This document shows positions 19,078 through 28,626 of a stretch of DNA of 64,000 bases, piece by piece (positions within the stretch are counted from its first letter, which is position 1; each line of letters opens with the position of its first letter). The stretch covers positions 62,001 to 126,000 of the forward strand of contig NZ_FNSY01000001.1 in NCBI RefSeq assembly GCF_900105515.1, written 5' to 3'. Both the position numbers and the translations under genes were made by a program. Origin of the DNA: Streptomyces sp. 2131.1. Its GTDB lineage: Bacteria; Actinomycetota; Actinomycetes; Streptomycetales; Streptomycetaceae. The notes beneath the pieces were generated by a model. That model saw only the letters and a list, made by a program, of their open reading frames with translations. It made no database searches and was not told the origin of the DNA.

Positions 19078-19840
19078 GATGGTTCTCCCCGTGATGGTGT
19101 CCACTTGAACGGCGCCTCAGGGGCCCCGTTGCATCAATGATCAACGGAAGGGAAAGCTCGACTGTGAGTACGAATACTCAACTATGGATAGGGACTTGAA
19201 CCACAGACCGCAGCCCTTTCACGCAGTCCTTCACTGAGCAGGTCCACGTTCCAGCCCGAGGCCCACGCGCGCCGGGCCGAGGTCGTGCACGCAGCGGGCA
19301 CGATCACCGCCCCTGACCGACAGACCCTGCCACCTTCGCGGGGGGGCCAGCGCCGCGTCGTCGAGCACGCCATGTTTCTGGGCGCACGGCATCCGACCGG
19401 TCGCCGTCGTGAGGATGCTGGTGTCCGGAGGAGCCTTCGCGGCGGTTTTGCACCGTGGGCGTCCGGGCCGACGAGGGCGCGGCTGTCACCCAGGACGGAC
19501 GCCAAGGCGGGGTCGAGCGCTGCCCGGGGCCGCCACTGGCGGCTTCGGCGCGCTCGGACGTGCAGGTGATGCGCACGAGGTCGGCGAAGTGGGCGCCATC
19601 CGGGGTCGGGCGGTCGGTAGCCGCACCCTGGCCTCGGCCGCACGGGCCCGCCACTCCCCCGCCTCCGCCACATCGAGGGAGGGTTACCCGGCCCAGCCGC
19701 GTGGGGCAGGTGCGCGGCGAGGAAGAGGGCATCCAAGTGGGTGTCGGCCGCCTCGATCCGGGGCCACGCCCGCAGCTGCCACCGTCGCACCCCGGCGAAC
19801 ACACCGGCAGGCCTGTGGCGGGGGCCTGCCGTCCAGGCTG
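19078..19840. other. Degenerate coding-like stretch downstream of the TetR gene
   Basis: Minus-strand patches occur in three frames, for example WQLRAWPRIEAADTHLDALF and LAAHLPHA near 19720-19800 and VAEAGEWRARAAEARVRLPT near 19615-19672. This looks like a frameshifted gene of unknown family. No intact ORF is supportable. Confidence 0.4.
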
Positions 19841-20467
19841 TCAGCTGATGGCCGGCCGGGACGCGTCAAGAGGGGAGTGGCGCCGATCCACGATCCCCCC
19901 GACGATCCCCATCAGGCGGTCCCCCGCCCGATCGATGCTTCCGTTCTGTGTGCTGACCTGCGCGCCTTCGAGTATGAAGGTGATCTCGGCTGCGGCCTGC
20001 TCGGGGTCGGGCAGTCCGGCCTCGGCACACATGCCCTCCAGCCTGCGAGCCTGCTGGGCCTTGTGCTCCTCGATCACTTGCCGTGCGGGATGAGAGCGGT
20101 CGGGCAGCTCGGCCAGGGAGTTGATGAACGGGCATCCCCGGTGCGAGATAGCCGGCAATCCTTCGGCGATGAAGCGGGCCAAGCCCATGAGCTGCTCCCT
20201 GGGCCGACCGGGGTATTCCGTCTGGACCCGGTCGAAGGCCGCCTGGTAGTCGGCGGCGACGATCCGCATCCACTCCGCGACCAGCGCGTCCTTGGTCTCG
20301 AAGTGCCGGTAGATCGCCATTTTCGTGGTCTCGGCCTTCTCAGCGATCGCCTGGACGCTCACCCGATGGATTCCCTCGCTCTGAAAGAGCTCTTCCGCCG
20401 CGTCGAGGATGCGCTCGCGGGGCGGCAGTTTCGCCACCCTGCTCGGCCTGCTGGCGGTCGATGCCAT
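19841..20467 (-). CDS. TetR family transcriptional regulator
   Basis: This 208-residue repressor starts at ATG 20467 (MASTASRPSRV). The N-terminal helix-turn-helix is textbook (ERILDAAEELFQSEGIHRVS, VQAIAEKAETTKMAIYRHFE, TKDALVAEW). The C-terminal ligand domain has the TetR_C_33-like pattern GCPFINSLAEL. It is transcribed away from the amidase gene at 20600, with two palindromic operators between them, so it probably represses both the amidase and itself. Confidence 0.92.
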   Translation of the reverse strand: MASTASRPSRVAKLPPRERILDAAEELFQSEGIHRVSVQAIAEKAETTKMAIYRHFETKDALVAEWMRIVAADYQAAFDRVQTEYPGRPREQLMGLARFIAEGLPAISHRGCPFINSLAELPDRSHPARQVIEEHKAQQARRLEGMCAEAGLPDPEQAAAEITFILEGAQVSTQNGSIDRAGDRLMGIVGGIVDRRHSPLDASRPAIS

Positions 20468-20539
20468 GGCTGCTCCGTGACGTCCACTCGGGTGCGGGAC
20501 CTCTTGCCCCATTGCCCTTACGGTACCACTTCGTTCCGC

Positions 20540-20577
20540 ACGATACCGTTGGGTATCGTCAGATACTTATGAGTATC
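20540..20577. promoter_or_regulatory. Two tandem palindromic operators for the TetR regulator
   Basis: Two copies of GATAC-N6-GTATC lie at 20542-20557 and 20562-20577, exactly 20 bases apart (two helical turns). The first extends to the perfect ACGATACC-GTTG-GGTATCGT (20540-20559). They sit between the divergent starts at 20467 and 20600, overlapping where the amidase promoter should be. Confidence 0.75.
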
Positions 20578-20599
20578 GTCCTTTCCGTTTGGAGTAGAA

Positions 20600-22051
20600 G
20601 TGAGAGTTGCCGAATACGTGAACTATGACGCCGTCGGACTCGCGAAGCTGGTGGCCGAAGGGGAAGTAACTGCCTCCGAACTGCAAGCAGCCGCGCTCGA
20701 TGCCACACAGGCGGTCAACCCGCGGATAAACGCCGTCGTGGAGACCTGGCCGACCGACGACGAACCCGAGTCCGGCAGCACACCGCTGGCCGGGGTCCCT
20801 TTCCTGATCAAGGACATCGGAGCCTCCATGGCCGGGCGGCGCATGGAGCTTGGCAGCCGCCTCGCGGCCGGCAACGTGGCACGCGCCGACTCATTCCTGA
20901 TGCTGCGCTTGCGTCGCGCCGGACTGGTGACGTTCGGGCGTACCGCGACATCGGAGATGGCCTACAGCATCACGACAGAACCGGTGCTGTACGGCGCGAC
21001 CCGTAACCCGTGGAACCTGGAGCGGAGCGCGGGAGGATCCAGCGGGGGCGCGGGCGCGGCCGTAGCGGCCGGGGTCGTGCCGCTTGCCCACGGCACTGAC
21101 GCCGCCGGCTCGCTCCGTGTTCCCGCCGCCTACAACGGTCTCTTCGGGTTGAAGCCCACCCGCGGCCGGGTCTCCATGGGCCCCGACTTCGACGAGCTCT
21201 TCAGCGGCTTGGCCGTGCCCGGCAGCGTCAGCCGCACGGTGCGGGACAGCGCGGCCCTGCTCGACCAGATTCGCGGCCCGGAACCGGGTGACCCCTACTT
21301 CGCCCAGCAGCCGTCCCGGTCGTACACGGAGGAAGTCACCCGTCACCCGGGCCGGCTGCGGATCGGTGTCCTCACCCACGCATGGGGCGGACGCCGCACC
21401 ACAGCACCGGTGGCCGACGCCCTCTCTCGTACCGCCGGTCTGCTCGAATCCCTCGGCCACCAGGTGGAGGAGACCGAGGTCGGCCTCGGGGCCGGCTGGG
21501 AGGAGTACATCCTGGCCAACGCCCAACTGTTCACGGCGAACCTCGCGGCCAGCGTCGACGAGCTCGCTGCCGCCTTCAGCCGGCCCGTCGATTCCTCAAC
21601 CCTCGAACCGTCGACCCTCGCCGGCTACCACTACGGGCAGCGGGTCAGCGGCGTCCAGTTCGTCGCCGCTCTCACGATCCGAAACCGTGTCTCCCGCAGC
21701 CTGGCCCGGTACTTCGACACCTACGACATCTTGCTCACCCCGACCGTGCCGGAGCTTCCCTTGCCCCTGGGCGCCTACGCCGAGAGCGCGCAAACGCTGG
21801 ACGGCCTCGGCTGGATCGACACCGTCTTCGACCGCGCGCCGTTCACCATGCCGTTCAACATGGCGGGCACGCCCGCCATGTCCGTGCCGTTGACGGCCGA
21901 CGTTGAAACGGGGCTTCCGATCGGTATGCACTTCGCCGCCGGATACGGCCTCGAAAGCCGCCTCTTCCGCCTCGCCGGCCAATTGGAACAGGCAAGCCCG
22001 TGGTCGGGCCGAATCCCCGCGATGTGGGCAGGCAATCACACGGGCCGCTGA
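20600..22051 (+). CDS. Amidase signature-family hydrolase
   Basis: This 483-residue cytoplasmic amidase hydrolyses carboxylic amides with a Ser-cisSer-Lys triad. Lys71 lies in VPFLIKDIG, the cis-Ser (147) in [10 protein letters not shown], and the nucleophile Ser171 in [12 protein letters not shown], so the site is complete. The length is normal for the family. The start is GTG 20600 after TTTGGAG. It is controlled by the divergent TetR operators. The substrate is unknown; 6-aminohexanoate or aryl amides are typical of close relatives. Confidence 0.92.
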   Translation: MRVAEYVNYDAVGLAKLVAEGEVTASELQAAALDATQAVNPRINAVVETWPTDDEPESGSTPLAGVPFLIKDIGASMAGRRMELGSRLAAGNVARADSFLMLRLRRAGLVTFGRTATSEMAYSITTEPVLYGATRNPWNLERSAGGSSGGAGAAVAAGVVPLAHGTDAAGSLRVPAAYNGLFGLKPTRGRVSMGPDFDELFSGLAVPGSVSRTVRDSAALLDQIRGPEPGDPYFAQQPSRSYTEEVTRHPGRLRIGVLTHAWGGRRTTAPVADALSRTAGLLESLGHQVEETEVGLGAGWEEYILANAQLFTANLAASVDELAAAFSRPVDSSTLEPSTLAGYHYGQRVSGVQFVAALTIRNRVSRSLARYFDTYDILLTPTVPELPLPLGAYAESAQTLDGLGWIDTVFDRAPFTMPFNMAGTPAMSVPLTADVETGLPIGMHFAAGYGLESRLFRLAGQLEQASPWSGRIPAMWAGNHTGR

Positions 22052-22223
22052 GAAGCGCCTCTGCAGCCGGGAGCCGACGAGCCATGCGCTGAGCGAGTGC
22101 GAGAACCACCTCGCGTATGCCGTCCTGGTACTGCGGGACCCCGCATACGGTCACGGAACGCGCCGCATGCCTCGTTCTCACAGAGAGGCGCGGGCCCCAC
22201 GGGACTGATGGGGCTGACGGGCC

Positions 22224-22779
22224 TAAAGGTTGTTGCAGAACGTCTGGGATGGGGCATTCCTCTTGTATGGGTGGGGTGTTGCGGGCTGAGTCGTTGTGGG
22301 TGGAGACGTTCACTGGCTTGGGGATGGACCGGTTCGAGAAGTTGGTGAGGGTTCTCGGCGAACGTGCAGGTCATCATCGATGCGGTGATCGCCTCCGCCC
22401 GCCCCGTCCCCGGGAACAAGGCTGACGCACACGCCTGGCGGGAATCGGACCTGCCCGCCGTCGCGGCCGGGACTATCGCAGACGGGGCGTACCTGGGCAC
22501 CGGGCTGATCGTCCCGCACCGCAGAAGAGCCGGACGGCCACTCCTGCGCGGCCAGGAGGAGGACAACGCCGAACACCGACGCGTCCGCGCCCGCGTCGAG
22601 CACACCTTCGCCCGCATGAAGAACTGGAAAATCCTGCGCGACTGCCGCCAGAAAGGAGACGGACTCCACCACGCCGTCCAAGCCGTCGCCACCATGCACA
22701 ACCTCGCCATGACAGGCTGAACCACCAGGTCAAACACCACCCCGGCTTGCCCGCACCCACCCTTCTGCAACAACCTTTA
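22224..22779 (+). mobile_element. Internally deleted IS5-family element
   Basis: Perfect 17-base terminal inverted repeats (TAAAGGTTGTTGCAGAA at 22224-22240; complement at 22763-22779) bound a transposase remnant. The N-terminus (MGGVLRAESLWVETFTGLGM, DRFEKLVRVL) is fused by a deletion near 22360 to the C-terminal DDE part in another frame (VIIDAVIASARPVPGNKADA, then VRARVEHTFARMKNWKILRD). The product is inactive but the ends could still be mobilised in trans. Confidence 0.85.
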
Positions 22780-22782
22780 AAA

Positions 22783-22930
22783 GCTGTCCCGTAACACTTT
22801 CAGCCGCTCACCTGCGTCCAGTTCATCCCGATTCGCCAGGCCGTGACCGAGGTCGCGACTCGCGTCAAAACCGGACAAGCCAATCCGTCGCCGGTAGGCC
22901 GCCGGTCCACGCGTCGAGTTACGGGACAGC
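22783..22930. repeat. 148-bp MITE-like element
   Basis: Perfect 13-base inverted repeats (GCTGTCCCGTAAC at 22783-22795; complement at 22918-22930) bound 122 bases with no convincing ORF. It sits three bases from the IS5 derivative on its left and 36 bases from another IS5 on its right. It may derive from a different IS family. Confidence 0.65.
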
Positions 22931-22966
22931 CTTTAGGAAGGGGTCAGGCGAGTCGTGCGGAGTAAG

Positions 22967-23829
22967 ACCGTGTCCTATGTGGTGCGTCGAGCGAGTCGTT
23001 TGTAGCAGCAGAGGGTGGCGGCGAGGCCGAGTAAGGCCAGGTAGTTGCGGGGTTGGCGTTCGTAGCGGTGGTTGAGTCTGCGGTAGCCGGTCAGCCAGGA
23101 CATGGTCCGCTCGATGACCCATCGGCGGCGCCCTAAGCGTTCGCTGGACTCCACTCCCTTGCGAGCGATGCGGACGCCGATGTGCTTGCCCCATAACCAT
23201 TTCCGCCAGTGAGGGACGTCGTATGCCTTGTCTGCATGGAGGCGTTGGGGTTTGAAGTAGCGGCCGCGGTGGGGGTCGTGTCTCGTTTGGTGACCTGTGA
23301 TCATGGGCTTCAGCGCGAGGCTGTCGTGGGTGTTGGCCGCGGAGAGGCCGACAAGGAGGGGCAGTCCGTTCGCGTCCGACAGGACGTGCATCTTGGAACC
23401 CGGCTTGCCCCGGTCCACGGGGCTCGGGCCTGTGAGTTCGCCCCATTTTTAGCCCTGAGGTGGTCGGAGTCGAGCACGGCCCGGGACAGGTCGAGCAGGC
23501 CGGCATCGTCCATACGGTGCAGGATCTCCTCGTGCAGCCGGCCCCAGACACCGGCTCTTGACCAGATCAGAAACCTGCGGTGGGCCGTCGACTTCGATAT
23601 CCCGAAGCACGGCGGCAACGCCCGCCAGGCACACCCGCTGACCAGCACGTAGACGATCGCCGCGAACAGCGTCTCATCAGGCGTGTCCTGCGTCCCGCCG
23701 CCCTGCGGCCGCACCTTCGACCGCGGGATCAGCGGCTTGGCGATCTCCCACAGCCCGTCCGGAACAATCCAACTCCACGTACCCCGCCCCATGACGAGCC
23801 CAACGAGCCAGCACCACATAGGACACGGT
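22967..23829 (-). mobile_element. Apparently complete IS5-family element (863 bp)
   Basis: Inverted repeats of 18 bases (ACCGTGTCCTATGTGGTG at 22967-22984; complement at 23812-23829) bound a transposase gene. TAA flanks both sides just outside (22963-22965 and 23831-23833), consistent with a 3-base TNA-type target duplication. It has inserted into an HTH gene whose 3' part starts at about 23833. Confidence 0.88.
22975..23792 (-). CDS. IS5-family DDE transposase, possibly expressed by -1 frameshifting
   Basis: ATG 23792 opens the first part (WIVPDGLWEIAKPLIPRSKV, the DUF4096 region, then GCAWRALPPCFGISKSTAHR). Near 23446-23450 an A5 run on the coding strand (GCTAAAAATGG) meets a -1 frame that continues as ELTGPSPVDRGKPGSKMHVL, ADKAYDVPHWRKWL and RRRWVIERTMSWLTGYRRLN, ending at 22975. 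Joined this way the product is about 272 residues, normal for the family. The A run may be a programmed slippage site or a decay mutation. Confidence 0.8.
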
Positions 23830-23832
23830 GTA

Positions 23833-24874
23833 AACACCCCAACGCCGGACGCGGAGCTGCCGCTGGAGCGCCTGCTCCAGCTGCAGCGGCGTATCGAGCA
23901 ACTCCTGCCTCCCGTGGTCGGCCGGACGAAGCGCATGGGTGTGTCGTGGGAGGCGATAGGGCGCATGCTCGGCATGAGCAAGGACACCGTGCGCAAGAAG
24001 TTCAGTTCCTCGGTGGTGCAGCGAGCCTTGAGCCGTGCGCATGTCCGGATCCCCGAGCCTCGTCCGGCGACGCACAGTGTTCCTCCCGTGGCCGCAACAG
24101 CGCCCTCGACCGTTCCCTTCCCGTCCTCGTCCGTCGCTGCGTCGGCAGACCCCGTCGACAGCGCCGAGAAGGCGAGCGCCGACCCTGCACCAGAAACCGG
24201 GCCTCCGGGTCCTCTGGACTTCGCCTGCGTGCTGAGCAACCTTCAGCGTGCCTCTGGATACAGCCTCCGGGCCCTCAGCAAGAGGACGTCGCTCTCCCCC
24301 AGCTTCTTGTCGAGGGCCATGAACGGTGAAAGGTTTCCCAGCTGGAAGGCGACCGCGTCGCTCGCCCGTGCCTGCGGCGCGGACCCCGAGGTCCTCAGAA
24401 AGGTCTGGGAAGACGCCGAGGCACGCCGCAGCCGCAAATTGGTGTCCCCCCAAGGGCTTGCCTCCGCCCTGCGGCATCTACACCACCGGGCCGGGAGCCC
24501 GACGCCGTGGGTCGGTGTACGTGAACAGCAGCTACGCGCTCTCCCAGGAGCTCGTCACCGGGCTGCTCGAAGGAACTACCGCAGGGCCCTGGGAACACGT
24601 TCAGATCCTCGTGCAAACGCTCGACGGCGAGTACACCTACTTCGAACCCCTGTGGCACCAGGCCGTCCAGGCCTCGTCCGGGACCGAGTCCGAGTCCGAG
24701 ACCGCGCCCGCCGCTCCCCCGCCGGTCTCCGATCCAGGGCCCGCCACCCGGGTCGAAGAGCTCATCGCCGCCTTCGGAAAGGTCCTGAGCACAGCCGGCA
24801 ACCGCACCCACTCCCCCGGACGCCCCCGGCCCACCCCCATCCAGGCCGCAACCACCTGGACCAGCAGCTTGTGA
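23833..24874 (+). pseudogene. Two-domain HTH protein, 5'-truncated by IS5 and frameshifted
   Basis: From the IS end the frame encodes a first helix-turn-helix (GVSWEAIGRMLGMSKDTVRK), a Pro/Ala linker, and a second XRE-like one (RASGYSLRALSKRTSLSPSF, LSRAMNGERFPSWKATASLA). Near 24503 one extra base shifts the continuation (SVYVNSSYALSQELVTGLLE, then YFEPLWHQAVQ) to another frame that ends at 24874. The start codon is lost to the IS at 22967-23829. The intact protein was probably a DNA-binding regulator of about 350 residues. Confidence 0.7.
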
Positions 24875-24976
24875 GGGAAGGAGAAACACGGCAGCACTCA
24901 GAGCGGTAACAGAGGGGGAGGGCTGTCGGGCACGCCTGTGAGGCATTCGGCTCTCTAACAGGACTACGAGAGATGC

Positions 24977-25004
24977 AAGGCCCGGACCCAGTGGTCCGGG
25001 CCTT
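24977..25004. terminator. Perfect 12-bp stem-loop terminator
   Basis: AAGGCCCGGACC (24977-24988) and GGTCCGGGCCTT (24993-25004) pair perfectly around a four-base CAGT loop, followed by a pyrimidine-rich run. It lies about 100 bases after the HTH pseudogene. Confidence 0.8.
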
Positions 25005-25132
25005 CGCTATGCCCTTGGGAAATTGCTTCCCGGCCGCTGCTGTCGAAGGGCGCCCGGGCGGCCCCAGGGGGTGAAGAAACCGCTCCCGAACGAGGCCGGG
25101 ACGTAAGCATCCGCGATCTGTCACGGGCCCGC

Positions 25133-25480
25133 GTGCCCGCGCCCCGCATCGAGCGGCCGGTGAGGATCGGGTACGCCCTTACCTCCACCGCCCGTCAGGA
25201 GCTGGGGGCGTTCCCGTCCCCGACATCGCGAAGAAGCTCACCATCAAGACCGGGAAGATGCTGGGAAATCCCCCTTGGTCGCCTCGCTCTACCGGGCGCT
25301 CGCGGAAGCCGAGGCCGCTGCGGCGGACGACGGCTTGCCGGTCAGGTCCAAGCCCGTCCACATCCGCCGGCCCGAAGATCCGCTCACCTCCGAGGAGATC
25401 GACCTCCGCGAACGGCTCCAGTCCCAGCCCATCCGAACGCGGAGATCCGCAGCTAACGGCAGTGATCAAGTGCTTAGCGC
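25133..25480 (+). pseudogene. Serine recombinase (resolvase) with the catalytic core deleted
   Basis: RPVRIGYALTSTARQEL (about 25154-25205) is the resolvase N-terminal strand and catalytic-Ser loop. Immediately after, in shifting frames, comes VPDIAKKLTIKTGKMLG (25217-25265) and then LVASLYRALAEAEAAAADDG (25275-25335), the C-terminal HTH-type end. About 120 residues of the core are missing and at least two frame changes occur. It is a remnant of a mobile or plasmid resolution gene. Confidence 0.6.
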
Positions 25481-25534
25481 CAACGGCTGTCCACCAGTAC
25501 CATGGCCGAACCACGGTGCAGCTCGGGCAGGCCG

Positions 25535-26710
25535 TTACAGTTCGACGGCGGCGGTGGGCGTCGTGTTGTCCAGTGCCTGTTGCGCTCGTGCGGTCACCGT
25601 CCGGGTGAAGGCGTTGAGCGCGTCGAGGTCGACGGTGCTGCCGTTGTGGTTAGAGACGACGACCCTCACCACGAGGCTTCCACAGCGGACTACCGCACGT
25701 CCCTCTGATATGTGCAAACCGCTGCCGGGCACGGTGGCGTTCATGGTGATGGCCGATGACTCGTCACCGTAGGAGGGCAGGGTCGCCTGCGTTACCTGCT
25801 TCGCCTCGTTGCTGTCAGCGTTTTCCACCTCCACTCCCACAAAGCCCACGGCTGCCGCGGCCACCGAGGGGTACGCCAGGACCTCGACGTACACCTCGTT
25901 GTAGCCGACCCCGGGCCCCGGGTCGTATCCCGACTGCAGGTCGAGAACCGGGCCCGTCTTACAGATGTAGTGGTACTCCCTGTCCTTCGAAATGCCGACG
26001 CGGCTGGTGGGACACTGCTTCGTCGTCGGCGAGCCGCTCGCGACGGCCCAGCCCTGCGGCAGACTCGCTGCGTCCGGGAGGATCTGCTTGCCCCTCTCCG
26101 CGTCACGCACCACCGGGGCGGCATCATCCGGCATACCGGAGGCCGACCCCGAAGGCGTTGCCGTATGGGACTGCGGGCCAGACGACGCCCCACCCGCCGA
26201 GCGGGGGGAATCGTCACCCGTGAGCAACTGCACGCCCCCGTAGAGGCCCAGGGCCAGCAACGCGACCAGCAGAGCTGCGATCCCGGTGAGGGACGCACGG
26301 GTGGCACGGGTATTGGTAATGGTCAGCGGGCCCAGCGAGATCTGGCTGCTCCGTACCTTGCTGCCGCCCCCGATGATGATGCTTCCGGTGTACTGGGGGC
26401 TGACGGCGTGCGCAGGCGGCGCGTCGGGCGGCGGGCCGGCAAGCACCGCAGCCATGCGGGCCTGGAAATCGGGATCGGCAGCCAGCGCCTCCCGGATCGC
26501 CTCCTGCAACCCCCGGACCGCCGAGGGATCCGCGGGGTCGGCGCTGACCCCGTCCAGGGCGGCGCGACCCTCCTCGGAAGTACCCAGCCGCGCCCGCACG
26601 AGGTCGCCCACCGCCCGGCCCGCCTCGCTCCCCACCGCCGTGGCCGCCCCTGTCGCCAGGCCGGTCAGTATCTGTACGGCGGATGACGCCATGCTCCCTG
26701 CCACATCCAT
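25535..26710 (-). CDS. Membrane-anchored hypothetical protein with extracytoplasmic domain (391 aa)
   Basis: ATG 26710 gives a cytoplasmic N-terminal part (about 1-150, Ala/Asp-rich; SEAGRAVGDLVRARLGTSEE), a short beta motif (YTGSIIIGGGSKVRSSQIS), one membrane helix (about 178-202; LTGIAALLVALLALGLYGGV), a Ser/Gly linker and an extracellular domain with two Cys (KQCPTSR, YICKTG). The beta motif resembles linkers in Streptomyces proteins with NACHT-like partners, but none is present nearby. The upstream in-frame sequence to 26959 lacks a start signal. I do not recognise the outer domain. Confidence 0.75.
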   Translation of the reverse strand: MDVAGSMASSAVQILTGLATGAATAVGSEAGRAVGDLVRARLGTSEEGRAALDGVSADPADPSAVRGLQEAIREALAADPDFQARMAAVLAGPPPDAPPAHAVSPQYTGSIIIGGGSKVRSSQISLGPLTITNTRATRASLTGIAALLVALLALGLYGGVQLLTGDDSPRSAGGASSGPQSHTATPSGSASGMPDDAAPVVRDAERGKQILPDAASLPQGWAVASGSPTTKQCPTSRVGISKDREYHYICKTGPVLDLQSGYDPGPGVGYNEVYVEVLAYPSVAAAAVGFVGVEVENADSNEAKQVTQATLPSYGDESSAITMNATVPGSGLHISEGRAVVRCGSLVVRVVVSNHNGSTVDLDALNAFTRTVTARAQQALDNTTPTAAVEL

Positions 26711-27094
26711 GTGACACCCCCTAGCCAGTCGGGCCTTGAGACAACCACAGCCGCAGCCGCCGCGCCAGGATGCCCGGCGCTCCCTCACCCAGCGACAAAG
26801 GGCGGTGCCCGCTGGAAGTGGAAGGCTGTTCCTCGCCCTTGCCGCAGACGGACGGGGCGGAACCCCGCGCCTCACACTGGTTGTCGCCAGCGCACCAGAA
26901 CCGCCAGGGGATGCTGTTGCCGCGAGCGGGCCAGGCCACATACAGATCAACGCGGCCAAGTACCGATCAACGTCTCAGATTCGCCCCTTTCCTTGAAGCA
27001 GGGAGGAATCTCTGGTCTCTGTCCACAGGCCCGCCCGCCAACCATGCGATGAGCACGCCGCGAGTCGCGCGGCGGCCATCGTGAGGAGAGCTTG
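26711..27094. other. Divergent intergenic region
   Basis: This region separates the membrane-protein gene (minus) from the gene at 27095 (plus). A short direct repeat GATCAACG occurs at about 26945 and 26965 and could be part of an operator. No gene is supportable. Confidence 0.4.
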
Positions 27095-27523
27095 ATGCCG
27101 TACCTGATCCCGTGCCGCACGCCGCTGACGCCCGACCAGGTGGGGCAGGGCTTCGACTGCCTCCTGGCGTTCCAGATGGGCGGTGGGAACTACGTCTCCG
27201 GCCGCACGCCGGGCTCTCCAGAGTTGGCCTTCCTGCTGCTGCGGCTCGCCGAGAACATCGTCTTCCCCGTCACGGGGGCCCTGGGCGACGGGGAACCGCA
27301 CGCGGACTCCTTCGCCCTGGACGAAGTCGGATGCATCTTGCTGTCCGCCCTGCGGGACTGGACGCGCGACTCCCCCACCACGGCCGCGCTGGGCATCGCC
27401 CGCAGCATCATCCGCTTCGTCGAGAACGTCATCCCCGACCCCGACGACCACGGAGACACCCGCGCCACCCTGGAGACCATGCGCGACGAACACCGGAGTG
27501 GGCCCGCACCGTGCAGTCCATGA
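27095..27523 (+). CDS. Hypothetical protein (142 aa)
   Basis: ATG 27095 follows GAGGAGAG with a good spacer (TTG 27092 is less likely). The product is soluble and helical (YLIPCRTPLTPDQVGQGFDC, LAFLLLRLAENIVFPVTGAL, ALRDWTRDSPTTAALGIARS). The coding character is strong but I do not recognise the family. Confidence 0.65.
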   Translation: MPYLIPCRTPLTPDQVGQGFDCLLAFQMGGGNYVSGRTPGSPELAFLLLRLAENIVFPVTGALGDGEPHADSFALDEVGCILLSALRDWTRDSPTTAALGIARSIIRFVENVIPDPDDHGDTRATLETMRDEHRSGPAPCSP

Positions 27524-28074
27524 CCGCGCGCCCGTAACCACACCCCGATGCGCACCGGTGCGGCGGGCGCGCAGGAGTGGTGCGCACCGGTGCGGTGCGG
27601 TGGTGCGCGCACCGGTGCGGCCAGCACACGGAAGTAATGCGCGCCGGATGGATACGGTGCGGTGGAGTAGGCCCGGGTGGGGGCGGTGCGTTTCTCCTAG
27701 ATCTGAGCTAAGCGGAGCTGAGGCCAAGGAGAACACCGGGTGGTCTCCGCCCGGTGGCGTGCATTCCCGGTCGGAGCGGGCTCCGCTCTGTGGAGTGGAT
27801 GTCGAGCACGGTGGCGTCTACGGAGTGGAGCGCACCGAGTGGGGCCCAGCAGGTGGAGTGGGACCGCACCACCGCACCGGGTGCGCGCACCATCGGGTCC
27901 ACTCAGCGGTCGGCCTCCCGGCCTCGGTGCGGTCCGGGCTCCTGTGGGTGGTGCGCCTGCCGGTCGCCTGAGCCCACCGCGCCGACATCGTCGGTGAGTA
28001 TCGGGTGGACCGCGCCGGGTGCACTCAGCGGTCGGCTTCTCGCCGCGGTGCAGCCCGACGGCCGGGGATACGTT
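27524..28074. other. Gene-free, GC-skewed repetitive stretch
   Basis: Apart from the palindromic repeats at 27551-27619 this contains a near-repeat of CACTCAGCGGTCGGC at about 27899 and 28020, and many GGTGCG/CACCGC words. Frames through it encode low-complexity Arg/Gly/Ser sequence. No gene is supportable. Confidence 0.5.
27551..27619. repeat. Three copies of the palindrome CGCACCGGTGCG
   Basis: Perfect 12-base palindromes lie at 27551-27562, 27583-27594 and 27608-27619, spaced 32 and 25 bases apart. They could be a protein-binding cluster or a structured terminator region after the 27095 gene. Confidence 0.75.
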
Positions 28075-28626
28075 CTATGCGGCTGAACGCTGGTAATGGG
28101 ATGGCAGGGCCTGTGCGAGCCAGTCGGGGGTGGCGCCCGCTCCCACCAGTCGCCCGTGCTCCTGCCCTGTGTCGCGGCCGACGCGAGCCCGCCGGAAGTG
28201 GATCCCGATCTCGCCGCGGCGGCCTCCTCCCACATCGAGGGTGTACCAGCAATTGCGCTCGGCTCCCTGGTCGCAGTCGCACGGCTTGCACATGCAGTGC
28301 TCACGGGCTGCCTTCAGCGGCATCCCCCATGCCGGGTGCTCCGGCAGCGAGTGCTGGGGGCCGAGTTGGGGATCGAGTTCCACGACCAGGTGGTCGGCGC
28401 CGGGGTGGACCTGGGCGACGCCGGCGGGGTGGGCGCAGTAATCGCTCGTGCCGCCCAGCCGCTCGAACACGGCGGCCTCCAGGCGTGCCTGGGCCCGGTC
28501 GGCAGCCGCCGGGACCGGGTCTTGCCCCTGGAGGGCTTGGAGGTGCTGGAGGCTGGTCTGGTGCCCGAGGTCCGTGCATCGGGCACGGTATCGGACCCTC
28601 TGGGTGAGGATTTCACCGTGACTCAT
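28075..28626 (-). CDS. Conserved hypothetical protein with Cys cluster (183 aa)
   Basis: ATG 28626 (MSHGEILTQRVRYRARCTDL) gives a soluble protein with helices (AQARLEAAVFERLGGTSDYC) and a compact Cys motif CMCKPCDC followed by CW, which may bind a metal. I recall similar proteins in Streptomyces integrative elements and accessory regions, always unassigned. The C-terminal 40 residues are basic. Its 3' end borders the repetitive stretch at 27.5-28.07 kb. Confidence 0.65.
   Translation of the reverse strand: MSHGEILTQRVRYRARCTDLGHQTSLQHLQALQGQDPVPAAADRAQARLEAAVFERLGGTSDYCAHPAGVAQVHPGADHLVVELDPQLGPQHSLPEHPAWGMPLKAAREHCMCKPCDCDQGAERNCWYTLDVGGGRRGEIGIHFRRARVGRDTGQEHGRLVGAGATPDWLAQALPSHYQRSAA

Noticed and set aside
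24890..24976. A possible tRNA just before the terminator at 24977
   Set aside because: I could not fold a cloverleaf or find conserved T-loop bases.
27524..28074. Possible CRISPR array because of repeated words
   Set aside because: Repeats are only 12-15 bases, irregularly spaced and without uniform spacers, and no cas gene is present in the window.
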